From Gammaproteobacteria bacterium (lineage in GTDB: Bacteria; Pseudomonadota; Gammaproteobacteria; Xanthomonadales; Xanthomonadaceae), in contig JANYBA010000238.1 of assembly GCA_025360985.1 (NCBI GenBank), positions 1-12,694 on the forward strand: 12,694 bases of DNA. The letters run 5' to 3'. Made by a program: the position numbers and the translations under genes. Position 1 is the first letter of the stretch, and each line of letters begins with the position of its first letter. The notes under the pieces are model-generated. The model saw only the letters and a program-made list of their open reading frames with translations, ran no database searches and was not told the DNA's origin. This document shows positions 7,436 to 12,694 of the stretch, one piece after another.

Positions 7436-8646
7436 GCCCGCGCTGGGACTTGCTCCTGCTCGACGCGCGCCTCGCGACCATGCGCGACGACCTCGGCCCC
7501 TATGGCGCCATCGAAGCCGGCGCCATTGGCGTGCAGGACGGCCACATCGTTTTCGCCGATGCGCAATCGAAGTTGCCGACCGATGCGAGCGAGCGCGCCT
7601 TGCGCGTCGAATCCGTTGCTGGCCGCTGGCTGACACCGGCGCTGATCGACTGCCACACGCACCTGGTGTTCGCCGGCAACCGCGCGCAGGAGTTTGAGCG
7701 CCGACTGCAAGGCGCCAGCTACGAACAGATCGCCCGCGAAGGCGGCGGCATCGTCTCGACCGTGCGCGCCACCCGCGAAGCCAGCGAAGATGAATTGTTC
7801 GCGCGATCGCTGCCGCGCGCCCGGGCGCTGCTGGCCGACGGCGTGGCGACCATCGAGGTCAAGTCGGGCTATGGCCTGGACTTGGCCAACGAAGGCAAGA
7901 TGCTGCGCGTCGCCCGGCGCATCGGCGTCGAGCTCGGGATCACCGTTCGCACGACCTACCTCGGCGCGCATGCCTTGCCGCCGGAGTATTCGGGTCGCAG
8001 CGACGACTACATCGCCGCCGCCATCGACTGGCTGCAGGCCTTGCATGGCGAAGGCCTGGTCGACGCCGTCGATGCCTTCTGCGAGGGCATCGGCTTCAGC
8101 CCCGCGCAAACGCGGCGCGTGTTCGAGGCGGCGTTGGCGCTCGGGCTGCCGGTGAAGCTGCACGCCGACCAGCTCAGCGATCTCGGCGGCGCCGCCCTGT
8201 GCGCGGAATTCTCCGGGCTGTCGGCCGACCACCTCGAATACACGGACGAAACGGCGGTCGCGGCGATGGCCGCCCACGGCACCGCCGCGGTGCTCCTGCC
8301 CGGCGCCTTCCACGTACTGCGGGAAACAAAACTTCCGCCGATCGACGCCTTCCGCCGCCACGCCGTGCCGATGGCGGTGGCGACCGACCTCAATCCCGGC
8401 ACATCGCCGATGCAATCGCTTCGGCTGGCGATGGCGATGGCCTGCACGCATTTCCGGTTGACCCCGGAAGAAGCATTGCGCGGCGCGACTTGCAACGCGG
8501 CCCGCGCGCTGGGCCTAAAAGATCGAGGCCGGATCGAAGTCGGCCTGCGCGCCGATATCGCCGAGTGGGACATGGGCCACCCGTCGGAATTGTCGTACTG
8601 GCTCGGCGGCGATCCGCTGCGGCAGCTTCTGATCGCTGGCGCCTGA
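7432..8646 (+). CDS. hutI: Imidazolonepropionase
   Basis: 404 residues, normal length. Cytosolic metal-dependent amidohydrolase that opens the ring of 4-imidazolone-5-propionate (the HutU product) to give N-formimidoyl-L-glutamate (the HutF substrate). Key residues: His75 and His77 in DCHTH, His244 in KLHADQ, His267 in DHLEY and Asp319 in [20 protein letters not shown] (142-151) and the [12 protein letters not shown] segment (104-115) are family hallmarks. I choose the GTG at 7432 because it overlaps the CoA-transferase TGA as GTGA and gives the expected N-terminus ([13 protein letters not shown]). The next ATG (7480) would remove the first strand. A GGGG stretch before the GTG may help coupling. 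The gene ends 4 nt before the shared terminator. Confidence 0.97.
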   Translation: MSPRWDLLLLDARLATMRDDLGPYGAIEAGAIGVQDGHIVFADAQSKLPTDASERALRVESVAGRWLTPALIDCHTHLVFAGNRAQEFERRLQGASYEQIAREGGGIVSTVRATREASEDELFARSLPRARALLADGVATIEVKSGYGLDLANEGKMLRVARRIGVELGITVRTTYLGAHALPPEYSGRSDDYIAAAIDWLQALHGEGLVDAVDAFCEGIGFSPAQTRRVFEAALALGLPVKLHADQLSDLGGAALCAEFSGLSADHLEYTDETAVAAMAAHGTAAVLLPGAFHVLRETKLPPIDAFRRHAVPMAVATDLNPGTSPMQSLRLAMAMACTHFRLTPEEALRGATCNAARALGLKDRGRIEVGLRADIAEWDMGHPSELSYWLGGDPLRQLLIAGA

Positions 8647-8650
8647 AACA

Positions 8651-8678
8651 ACGAAGCCCCGCATTGACGGGGCTTCGT
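8651..8678. terminator. Hairpin terminator between convergent hutI and thx
   Basis: A perfect 11-bp stem (8651-8661 pairing with 8668-8678) with a 6-nt loop. On the minus strand it is followed by the T-rich TGTTTC, so it should end the minus-strand run gltX-zur-merC-thx. On the plus strand no T-tract follows, so termination after hutI may be weaker or hairpin-only. Confidence 0.85.
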
Positions 8679-8697
8679 GGGTAGCAGTCGCGGGAGC

Positions 8698-8883
8698 TTA
8701 CTTCGCGGCGGCTTTCTTGGCCGGGGCCTTCTTCACCGGGGCCGGAGCAGCCTTCTTCACGGCGGGGGCGGCGGCCTTGGTGGCGGTCTTGGTGACGGCC
8801 TGCTTGGTGGAACTCGGACGCGACTTGCCGTAACTGGAAATGTTGCGCTTGCCCTTGGCCGTCTTGCGATCGCCCTTGCCCAT
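8698..8883 (-). CDS. Small basic protein, 30S ribosomal protein Thx-like with Lys/Ala/Pro tail
   Basis: 61 residues. The first 24 (MGKGDRKTAKGKR, then SSYGKSRPS) match the Thx/S31e-like family pattern MGKGD-KT--GK----YG--RP, a tiny peptide that sits in the head of the 30S subunit in Thermus. From about residue 25 to the end the protein becomes a low-complexity Lys/Ala/Pro tail with repeated KKA, KKAP and APA units, like histone H1 or AlgP-type tails. A GAGGA ribosome site lies 8 nt before the ATG, and the transcript ends in the 8651-8678 terminator. It is the last gene of the minus-strand run behind merC, 66 bp downstream, and may have its own promoter. Thx membership is from recognised family sequence; the role of the tail is unknown and could be RNA or DNA binding. 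Confidence 0.8.
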   Translation of the reverse strand: MGKGDRKTAKGKRNISSYGKSRPSSTKQAVTKTATKAAAPAVKKAAPAPVKKAPAKKAAAK

Positions 8884-8949
8884 GGTGTCAGTCCTCAAGA
8901 TTGGTAACGAGGCGCGTAGCCTAACATCGGCCGGCGTCGCGACCAAGGC

Positions 8950-9381
8950 TCAATGCCGATGCGCGCAGTTCGCGTCGTGGCGGTGGGCGTGGCTCTGGCG
9001 CAGGTTCAGCAGGTGCGCGATCGCGATCAACGTGCCGCCGCCCGCCATCGCCACGGCATGGGCCACGACATTGTCGTGCACGGCCGCCACGGTCACGCCG
9101 GTCCAGACCGACGCCAAACCGCAAGCCAGGATCACCAGGGGAAGCGTGCCGCGATGCAGCCGATAGCCCGACCAGAGGCTGCTGGTGCCGATCACGGTGG
9201 CGAATACGGCGAAGGCCTGTTCGAAGGCCGAGGTCGCGAAGAACCCGAGGCTTAGACTCGGCAGCGCGATCAGGACGAAAGGCAAGGCGGCGCAATGCAG
9301 GGCGCAAAGCATCGCGCCGGTGCCGCCGACTGGATCAGCCCAGCGCTGGAATTCGGAAGTTTCGTCGGGGAGCGCCGCCAT
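8950..9381 (-). CDS. MerC-domain membrane protein, likely Zur-controlled
   Basis: 143 residues with four probable membrane helices (about 21-44, 49-70, 78-99 and 106-126). The first carries the MerC-type metal-binding Cys pair in LCALHCAALP (Cys26, Cys30). A His-rich cytosolic or periplasmic tail follows (HAHRHDANCAHRH, 131-143), as in many zinc-handling proteins. MerC proteins of mercury operons carry Hg(II) across the inner membrane. Here there is no merR, merT, merP or merA, and the gene follows zur with a Zur box at its promoter, so zinc uptake or zinc handling is a better guess. Start: I choose the ATG at 9381; an in-frame TTG at 9417 would put the Zur box inside the gene. No Shine-Dalgarno precedes 9381, fitting a leaderless message. 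Confidence 0.82.
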   Translation of the reverse strand: MAALPDETSEFQRWADPVGGTGAMLCALHCAALPFVLIALPSLSLGFFATSAFEQAFAVFATVIGTSSLWSGYRLHRGTLPLVILACGLASVWTGVTVAAVHDNVVAHAVAMAGGGTLIAIAHLLNLRQSHAHRHDANCAHRH

Positions 9382-9383
9382 GG

Positions 9384-9400
9384 ATGTAATACTATAACAT
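9384..9400. promoter_or_regulatory. Zur box upstream of merC-like gene
   Basis: ATGTAATACTATAACAT, an imperfect palindrome centred on C9392, differs at one position from the gammaproteobacterial Zur core ATGTTATANTATAACAT. Symmetry extends partly to 9381-9403. It lies in the 45 bp between the zur stop and the merC-like start and overlaps the -10 box, so zinc-loaded Zur should block transcription of merC. Confidence 0.85.
9391..9400 (-). promoter_or_regulatory. Extended -10 promoter of merC-like gene inside the Zur box
   Basis: On the minus strand TGTTATAGT is an extended -10 (TGnTATAAT type). TTGCTG about 15 nt upstream is a partial -35. Transcription would start within a few bases of the ATG at 9381. 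Confidence 0.6.
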
Positions 9401-9426
9401 TCATTCGTGGGCAGCAAGGTCGGGGC

Positions 9427-9915
9427 TCAGCGGCCGCGGCACTCCGCGCACAGGCCGTGGACTTCGAGGATCTGCGCGCGGGCGGCGAAGCCGAGGGCCT
9501 TGGCCTGCGATTCGAGCAAGGTCGTAATGCGATCGTCCTCAAGCTCGATGGCGTTCTGGCAGTTGTCGCAGATCAGGAACGGCACCGAATGCTGCACCTG
9601 CGGGTGGTGGCAGCTGACGAAGGCGTTCACCGAGGCGAGCCGGTGGATGAAGCCTTGCTCGAGCAGGAAATCCAGGGCCCGGTACACGGTCGGCGGCGCG
9701 CTGCTGCCGTTCTCGCTCTTCATGAGGTCGAGCAGGTCGTAGGCCTTGATCGGCTTGCCGGCGGCGGCCACCAGGCCCAGCACCTGCGCACGCAGCGGCG
9801 TCAGGCGCAGCCCGCGCTCGGCGCAGGCTTCCTCGACGGCGTGCACGTAGGCCTTGGCGTTGTGGACGTGGTGGCCGGGATCGGTGCAGTCGTGTTTTTG
9901 CGCGGTCTTGGCCAT
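9427..9915 (-). CDS. zur: Zinc uptake regulator, Fur family
   Basis: 162-residue repressor that binds Zur boxes when zinc is plentiful. The N-terminal winged helix includes RLTPLRAQVLGLV (37-49) and the recognition-helix stretch SSAPPTVYRALDFLLEQGFIHRL. Structural zinc ligands are Cys116, Cys119, Cys156 and Cys159 (CDNC and CAEC). The residues matching the regulatory zinc site of E. coli Zur (His77, Cys88, His96, Glu111) are all present as His91, Cys102, His109 and Glu124. This pattern separates it from Fur, so zinc sensing is well supported. It lies 31 bp downstream of gltX on the same strand with only a weak ribosome site (AGG), and I see no Zur box in front of it, so it is probably transcribed with gltX and not autoregulated. 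Confidence 0.95.
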   Translation of the reverse strand: MAKTAQKHDCTDPGHHVHNAKAYVHAVEEACAERGLRLTPLRAQVLGLVAAAGKPIKAYDLLDLMKSENGSSAPPTVYRALDFLLEQGFIHRLASVNAFVSCHHPQVQHSVPFLICDNCQNAIELEDDRITTLLESQAKALGFAARAQILEVHGLCAECRGR

Positions 9916-9946
9916 GGCCTAAGCGTGGGACTTGCTCGGGCCGGAT

Positions 9947-11356
9947 TCAAGCGCCGGCATGGGGGATCCGCGCCAATGCGGCATCGATCCGCGCCAAGGC
10001 CTGCTTGCGCCCGGCCAGGAACACCGTGTGGTCGATCGATGGCGAAACCTGGGTGCCGGTGATGGCCACGCGCAGCGGCTGGGCGATCTTGCCCAGGCCC
10101 ACGCCCAGCGCTTCGCCGGTCGCCTGCAGGGCGCCGTGCACCGTTTCCACCGACCAGACCGGCAGGGTCGCCAGGCGCGCCCGGATCGCCGCGAGCGGGA
10201 CATGCGCCGCGGCATTCAGGTGCTTGGCGACGGCAGCATCGTCGTAGACCTCGATCGGGTGGTACCAGACCGCGGCGCGCTCGGCCAAGTCCTTCAAGGT
10301 CTGCACGCGATCGCGCAGCGCGATCACCAGGTCGACCGGGCTCGGCCCGTGCGTCATGTCGTAGCCGGCCTTGTCGAGGTGCCATTGGAGGTGCTTCGCC
10401 ACGTCCCAGGGATCGTCGGTCTTCAGGTAGTGCTGGTTGAGCCAGCCGAGCTTGGCCGGATCCAGGCGCGAGGCCTTGGAGTTCACGTCCTCGATCTTGA
10501 ACAGCTCGACCAGCTCGGCCTTGCTGAAGATCTCCTGGTCGCCGTGCGACCACCCGAGCCTGGCCAGATAATTCACGAGCGCATGCGGCAGGTAGCCGTC
10601 CTCGCGGTATTGCATGACGTTGGCGGCGCCGTGGCGCTTCGAGAGCTTCGCGCCCTCGGGGTCGAGGATCATCGGCATGTGCGAAAAATGCGGCACGGGC
10701 GCGTCCAGCGCCAGGTAGATGTTGATCTGGCGCGGCGTGTTGTTGACGTGGTCGTCGCCGCGGATCACGTCGGTGATGCCCATGTCGAGGTCGTCGATCA
10801 CGACGGCGAAGTTGTAGGTCGGGTAACCGTCGGAGCGAAGGATGACCAGGTCGTCGAGCTCTTCGTTGCTCCACTCGATCCGGCCCTTGATCTTGTCGTG
10901 GAAAACGACGCTGCCGGAAAGTGGATTCTTGAGGCGGATGACGCGATTGGGATCGTCCTTGAACGGCAGGCCGAGCTCGCGCGCCGCGCCGTTGTAGCGC
11001 GGCTTTTCGTGCTTAGCCAGCGCCGCCTCGCGCATGGCCTCGAGCTCCTCGCGGGTTTCGTAGGCGTAATAGGCCTGGCCGGCGGCGACCAGCTGGCCAG
11101 AGACTTCGCGGTAGCGATCGAGCCGGCGCGTCTGGTAGATCGGACCCTCGTCGTATTCCAGGCCGAGCCAGTCCATCGCCAGCAGGATGGCGTCGATCGC
11201 TTCCTGGGTACTGCGCTCGCGGTCGGTGTCCTCGACGCGCAGGATGAACTGGCCGCCGCGACGGCGCGCTTCCAGGTAGCAATACAGCGCGGTCCGGGCG
11301 CCGCCGATGTGCAGGAAACCGGTCGGGCTGGGGGCGAATCGGGTACGGCACGTCAT
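9947..11356 (-). CDS. gltX: Glutamyl-tRNA synthetase
   Basis: 469 residues, normal length. Class I aminoacyl-tRNA synthetase that loads glutamate onto tRNA(Glu) in the cytosol. Signatures: [18 protein letters not shown] (7-24, HIGH motif as HIGG), EDTDRERST (42-50), [12 protein letters not shown] (178-189), [12 protein letters not shown] (199-210) and KLSKRHG (237-243, KMSKS motif). The anticodon-binding helical domain follows. The zinc-binding Cys/His cluster of E. coli GluRS (around residues 98-127) is absent: only Cys3 and Cys26 occur in the protein, so this is a zinc-free form, notable next to zur. A TAAAAT -10 ends 6 nt before the ATG. It lies 14 bp after the DUF4399 stop and upstream of zur. 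Confidence 0.97.
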   Translation of the reverse strand: MTCRTRFAPSPTGFLHIGGARTALYCYLEARRRGGQFILRVEDTDRERSTQEAIDAILLAMDWLGLEYDEGPIYQTRRLDRYREVSGQLVAAGQAYYAYETREELEAMREAALAKHEKPRYNGAARELGLPFKDDPNRVIRLKNPLSGSVVFHDKIKGRIEWSNEELDDLVILRSDGYPTYNFAVVIDDLDMGITDVIRGDDHVNNTPRQINIYLALDAPVPHFSHMPMILDPEGAKLSKRHGAANVMQYREDGYLPHALVNYLARLGWSHGDQEIFSKAELVELFKIEDVNSKASRLDPAKLGWLNQHYLKTDDPWDVAKHLQWHLDKAGYDMTHGPSPVDLVIALRDRVQTLKDLAERAAVWYHPIEVYDDAAVAKHLNAAAHVPLAAIRARLATLPVWSVETVHGALQATGEALGVGLGKIAQPLRVAITGTQVSPSIDHTVFLAGRKQALARIDAALARIPHAGA

Positions 11357-11362
11357 GCGCCG

Positions 11363-11368
11363 ATTTTA
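11363..11368 (-). promoter_or_regulatory. Candidate -10 for gltX
   Basis: TAAAAT on the minus strand lies 2 nt after the TGA of the DUF4399 gene and 6 nt before the gltX ATG, without a Shine-Dalgarno. It would give a leaderless gltX-zur message; no good -35 is seen. Read-through from the DUF4399 gene is also possible. Confidence 0.45.
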
Positions 11369-11370
11369 CG

Positions 11371-11808
11371 TCACTTCACCGTGATCGTGATCTGCTCCGA
11401 AACCACAGGCGGGTTGTGCGGGATGTGGTTGGCGTCGCCGAACACCAGTTGCAGCGTGTGCTTGCCCGGGGTGAGGGTCAGCACCGTCTCGGTCTGGCCC
11501 TTGCCGAAGTGCAGGTGGGTCGCGTCCTTGGGCAGCGGCTGGTCCATCGCAGGTAGCGGCGCGTCGACGATCAAGTGGTGGTGGCCGGTGTTTTCGGCCA
11601 CCGTTCCTGCCGGCGCCACACCCATGCCCGTCAGCCCAAAGCGCACGGTGACCGGACCCTTGACCGTCTCGCCGTTCTTCGGGCTGATGAAATACACCTT
11701 GGCATCGGCTGGCGCGGCGGTGCGCGGCATGGCGGACGGCGTCTGGGCCAGCGCGGCCGCGCCCAGGGCAATCGCCAACAGACCGACGAAAAAGTATCGA
11801 GTACGCAT
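11371..11808 (-). CDS. Periplasmic DUF4399 protein, histidine-rich
   Basis: 145 residues. A signal peptide (1 to about 21, core FFVGLLAIALGAAALA) is followed by one beta-rich DUF4399 domain. Family marks are VYFISPKNGETVKGPVTVRFGL (38-59), NTGHHHLIVD (73-82), DATHLHFGKGQTE (95-107), TPGKHTLQLVFGD (113-125) and HIPHNPPVVSEQITI (128-142). Eight histidines (76-78, 98, 100, 117, 128, 131) cluster in these conserved segments and suggest metal binding, perhaps copper or zinc, but the function of the family is unknown to me. A strong GAGGAG ribosome site lies at 11815-11820. It is the first gene of the minus-strand run containing gltX, zur and merC, and is divergent from the periplasmic cyclophilin gene. 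Confidence 0.87.
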   Translation of the reverse strand: MRTRYFFVGLLAIALGAAALAQTPSAMPRTAAPADAKVYFISPKNGETVKGPVTVRFGLTGMGVAPAGTVAENTGHHHLIVDAPLPAMDQPLPKDATHLHFGKGQTETVLTLTPGKHTLQLVFGDANHIPHNPPVVSEQITITVK

Positions 11809-11837
11809 GTCGAACTCCTCGAGCGGGGGGGAACGAC

Positions 11838-11843
11838 AGAATA
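11838..11843 (-). promoter_or_regulatory. Possible -10 for the DUF4399 gene
   Basis: TATTCT on the minus strand, 29 nt before the ATG, would place the transcript start near a run of seven C (plus-strand G7, 11825-11831) and give a leader of about 22 nt that holds the GAGGAG ribosome site. Evidence is weak. Confidence 0.3.
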
Positions 11844-11866
11844 CGCCTCCTCCCCTGCTCCGCGGC

Positions 11867-11875
11867 TGCTAAAAT
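11867..11875 (+). promoter_or_regulatory. Extended -10 promoter of ppiA
   Basis: TGCTAAAAT is an extended -10 ending 6 nt before the ATG at 11882, so the message is probably leaderless. The start overlaps a perfect 10-bp palindrome, ATGCCGGCAT (11874-11883). Confidence 0.55.
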
Positions 11876-11881
11876 GCCGGC

Positions 11882-12526
11882 ATGCGCATTCCCCAGCTCC
11901 GCTTCGCCCTGCTCTGCCTGGTAGTCGCCGCCCTGGGCCTGATCGCCCTGCCCTTGCTGGCCCAGACCACGACCCAGGCAACCCAGGCGACCGAGACCGC
12001 CGCCGCCGCGGTCGTGCATCCGCGCGTCGAACTCGTCACCAGCGCCGGGCGCATCGTCATCGAGCTGTATCCCGACAAGGCGCCGAACACCGTCGCGAAT
12101 TTCCTGGCCTACGTGAAGGACGGGCACTACAACGGCACCGTTTTCCACCGGGTGATCGCCGACCTGCTCATCCAGGGCGGCGCCTTCACGCCCGACCTGC
12201 AACAGAAACCCGAGCGCGCTGCGATCGCCAACGAAGCCCACAACGGCTTGTCCAACCAACGCGGCACGATCGCGGCGGCGCGCAAGCCGATCGAAAAGAA
12301 TTCAGCCGGCGCGCAATTCTTCATCAATACGGTGGACAACCGGCAATTCGACTACAAGGCCGACGACACGGCGCTCAATGCCGGCTATTGCGTGTTCGGC
12401 CGCGTGGTGGAAGGGCTGGACGTGGTCGACAAGATCCGTGCGGTGCCGACCGCGGCGCGGGCGCCGTTCGCGTCCGACGTGCCGACCACGCCGGTGGTGA
12501 TCGAAAAGGTGACGCTGTTACAGTAA
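11882..12526 (+). CDS. ppiA: Periplasmic peptidyl-prolyl cis-trans isomerase, cyclophilin type
   Basis: 214 residues. It speeds cis-trans isomerisation of prolyl bonds in exported proteins. A signal peptide (1 to about 27, ending LPLLAQ) and a Thr/Gln/Ala-rich linker lead into a cyclophilin domain (about 47-213). Key residues: Phe88, His89 and the catalytic Arg90 in VFHRVI, IQGGAF (97-102), NEAHNGLSNQRGTIAAAR (117-134), QFFINTVDN (145-153) and the CVFGRVVEGLDVVDKI end (170-185). Compared with E. coli PpiA the PGFMIQGGG loop reads ADLLIQGGA, so the Phe-Met pair that packs near the active site is Leu-Leu; activity or substrate range may differ. It has its own promoter, divergent from the DUF4399 gene, and is followed by a hairpin. 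Confidence 0.93.
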   Translation: MRIPQLRFALLCLVVAALGLIALPLLAQTTTQATQATETAAAAVVHPRVELVTSAGRIVIELYPDKAPNTVANFLAYVKDGHYNGTVFHRVIADLLIQGGAFTPDLQQKPERAAIANEAHNGLSNQRGTIAAARKPIEKNSAGAQFFINTVDNRQFDYKADDTALNAGYCVFGRVVEGLDVVDKIRAVPTAARAPFASDVPTTPVVIEKVTLLQ

Positions 12527-12531
12527 TCGGG

Positions 12532-12558
12532 GTGAGCATGCCGCAGCGGCGTGCTCAC
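12532..12558 (+). terminator. Hairpin downstream of ppiA
   Basis: An 11-bp stem (12532-12542 with 12548-12558, one G-T pair) and a 5-nt loop starting 5 nt after the ppiA stop. No T-tract follows, so it is either a weak intrinsic terminator or an mRNA-stabilising end. Confidence 0.5.
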
Positions 12559-12628
12559 ACGGATGCATCCTGATGGCGGATGCGAGCGACGAAAGTAACA
12601 GCGAGAAAGCACGCAGCAGATTTTGGAT

Positions 12629-12653
12629 TGCTATACTCTAATGGTATATACCA
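12629..12653 (+). promoter_or_regulatory. Promoter and palindromic operator of vapB
   Basis: TGCTATACT (12629-12637) is an extended -10. The perfect 12-bp palindrome TGGTATATACCA (12642-12653) covers the expected transcript start, the usual place for an operator bound by a VapB/VapBC complex. The region is visibly richer in A+T than the genes to its left. Confidence 0.6.
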
Positions 12654-12668
12654 ATCGGAGGGATGCCC

Positions 12669-12694
12669 GTGCAGACTGCAAAAATCTTCTGGTC
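12669..12694 (+). CDS. vapB: VapB-type antitoxin (AbrB fold), N-terminal fragment
   Basis: Only eight codons are in the window, reading VQTAKIFW. This matches the start of many proteobacterial VapB antitoxins of the SpoVT/AbrB fold (pattern MQTAKIFWSGRSQAVRLP). The GTG at 12669 is preferred because GGAGG at 12657-12661 is 7 nt upstream; the in-frame ATG at 12663 touches the ribosome site. VapB neutralises a PIN-domain ribonuclease, VapC, that would be expected just past the right edge. The preceding promoter and palindrome support this reading, but with so few residues it remains a good guess. Confidence 0.6.

Noticed and set aside
210..8451. Many long open frames antisense to or overlapping hutU, alkA, hutF, the CoA-transferase and hutI.
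   Set aside because: They are Arg/Ala/Gly-rich frames typical of high G+C DNA, show no family motifs, and lie fully over well-identified genes.
8950..9381. Mercury-resistance operon fragment.
   Set aside because: There is no merR, merT, merP or merA nearby, no transposon ends, and the promoter carries a Zur box rather than a MerR-type spacer.
9382..9417. Longer MerC-like protein starting at the TTG at 9417.
   Set aside because: It would put the Zur box and the promoter inside the coding region; the added residues are not hydrophobic or family-like, and the ATG at 9381 fits better.
11874..11883. Palindrome ATGCCGGCAT across the ppiA -10 and start codon as an operator.
   Set aside because: It is largely explained by the -10 end and the start codon in G+C-rich sequence; no second copy at a comparable position was found.
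12561..12570. Perfect palindrome GGATGCATCC after the ppiA hairpin.
   Set aside because: It is short, with no T-tract, no neighbouring promoter and no partner copy; a chance palindrome is likely.

Overview
The base composition is high (about two thirds G+C by eye). Together with a histidine-degradation set ending in formimidoylglutamate deiminase (HutF), a Thx-type 30S protein with a Lys/Ala/Pro tail, a zinc-free GluRS and many start codons sitting 6-9 nt after a -10-like hexamer, this suggests a gammaproteobacterium of the Xanthomonadales/Lysobacterales. I cannot name the genus. The window is almost fully coding, with no gene-free stretch above about 170 bp, and has no tRNA, rRNA, CRISPR array, insertion sequence or prophage that I can see.

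Layout. Left part (1-5009): urocanase hutU, cut by the left edge, preceded by a secreted DUF4440/SnoaL-like protein, both on the minus strand. Divergent from them is an alkylation-repair pair, an AdaA-AlkA fusion overlapping an Ogt methyltransferase by 4 bp. Then comes a stand-alone homoserine dehydrogenase with its own promoter. Middle part (5014-8646): hutF on the minus strand, divergent over 64 bp from a type III (CaiB/BaiF) CoA-transferase that overlaps hutI by 4 bp. Three steps of histidine catabolism (HutU, HutI, HutF) are thus present in three transcription units; HutH and the last amidohydrolase (HutG) are not in the window.

Right part: a minus-strand run reads DUF4399 protein, gltX, zur, a MerC-domain membrane protein and a Thx-like small ribosomal protein, closed by a strong hairpin terminator shared with convergent hutI. 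Between zur and merC lies a near-perfect Zur box overlapping an extended -10 promoter; a MerC-family protein under Zur is the most interesting regulatory observation here. Divergent from DUF4399 is a periplasmic cyclophilin (ppiA). The last 26 bases begin a vapB antitoxin gene behind a palindromic operator, so a VapBC module probably starts at the right edge.

A recurring theme is start architecture. Six genes (alkA fusion, hutF, CoA-transferase, merC, gltX, ppiA) have a TAnnnT hexamer 6-9 nt before the ATG and no convincing Shine-Dalgarno sequence, which fits leaderless transcripts. hutU, DUF4440, ogt, thx, DUF4399 and vapB have clear Shine-Dalgarno sequences.
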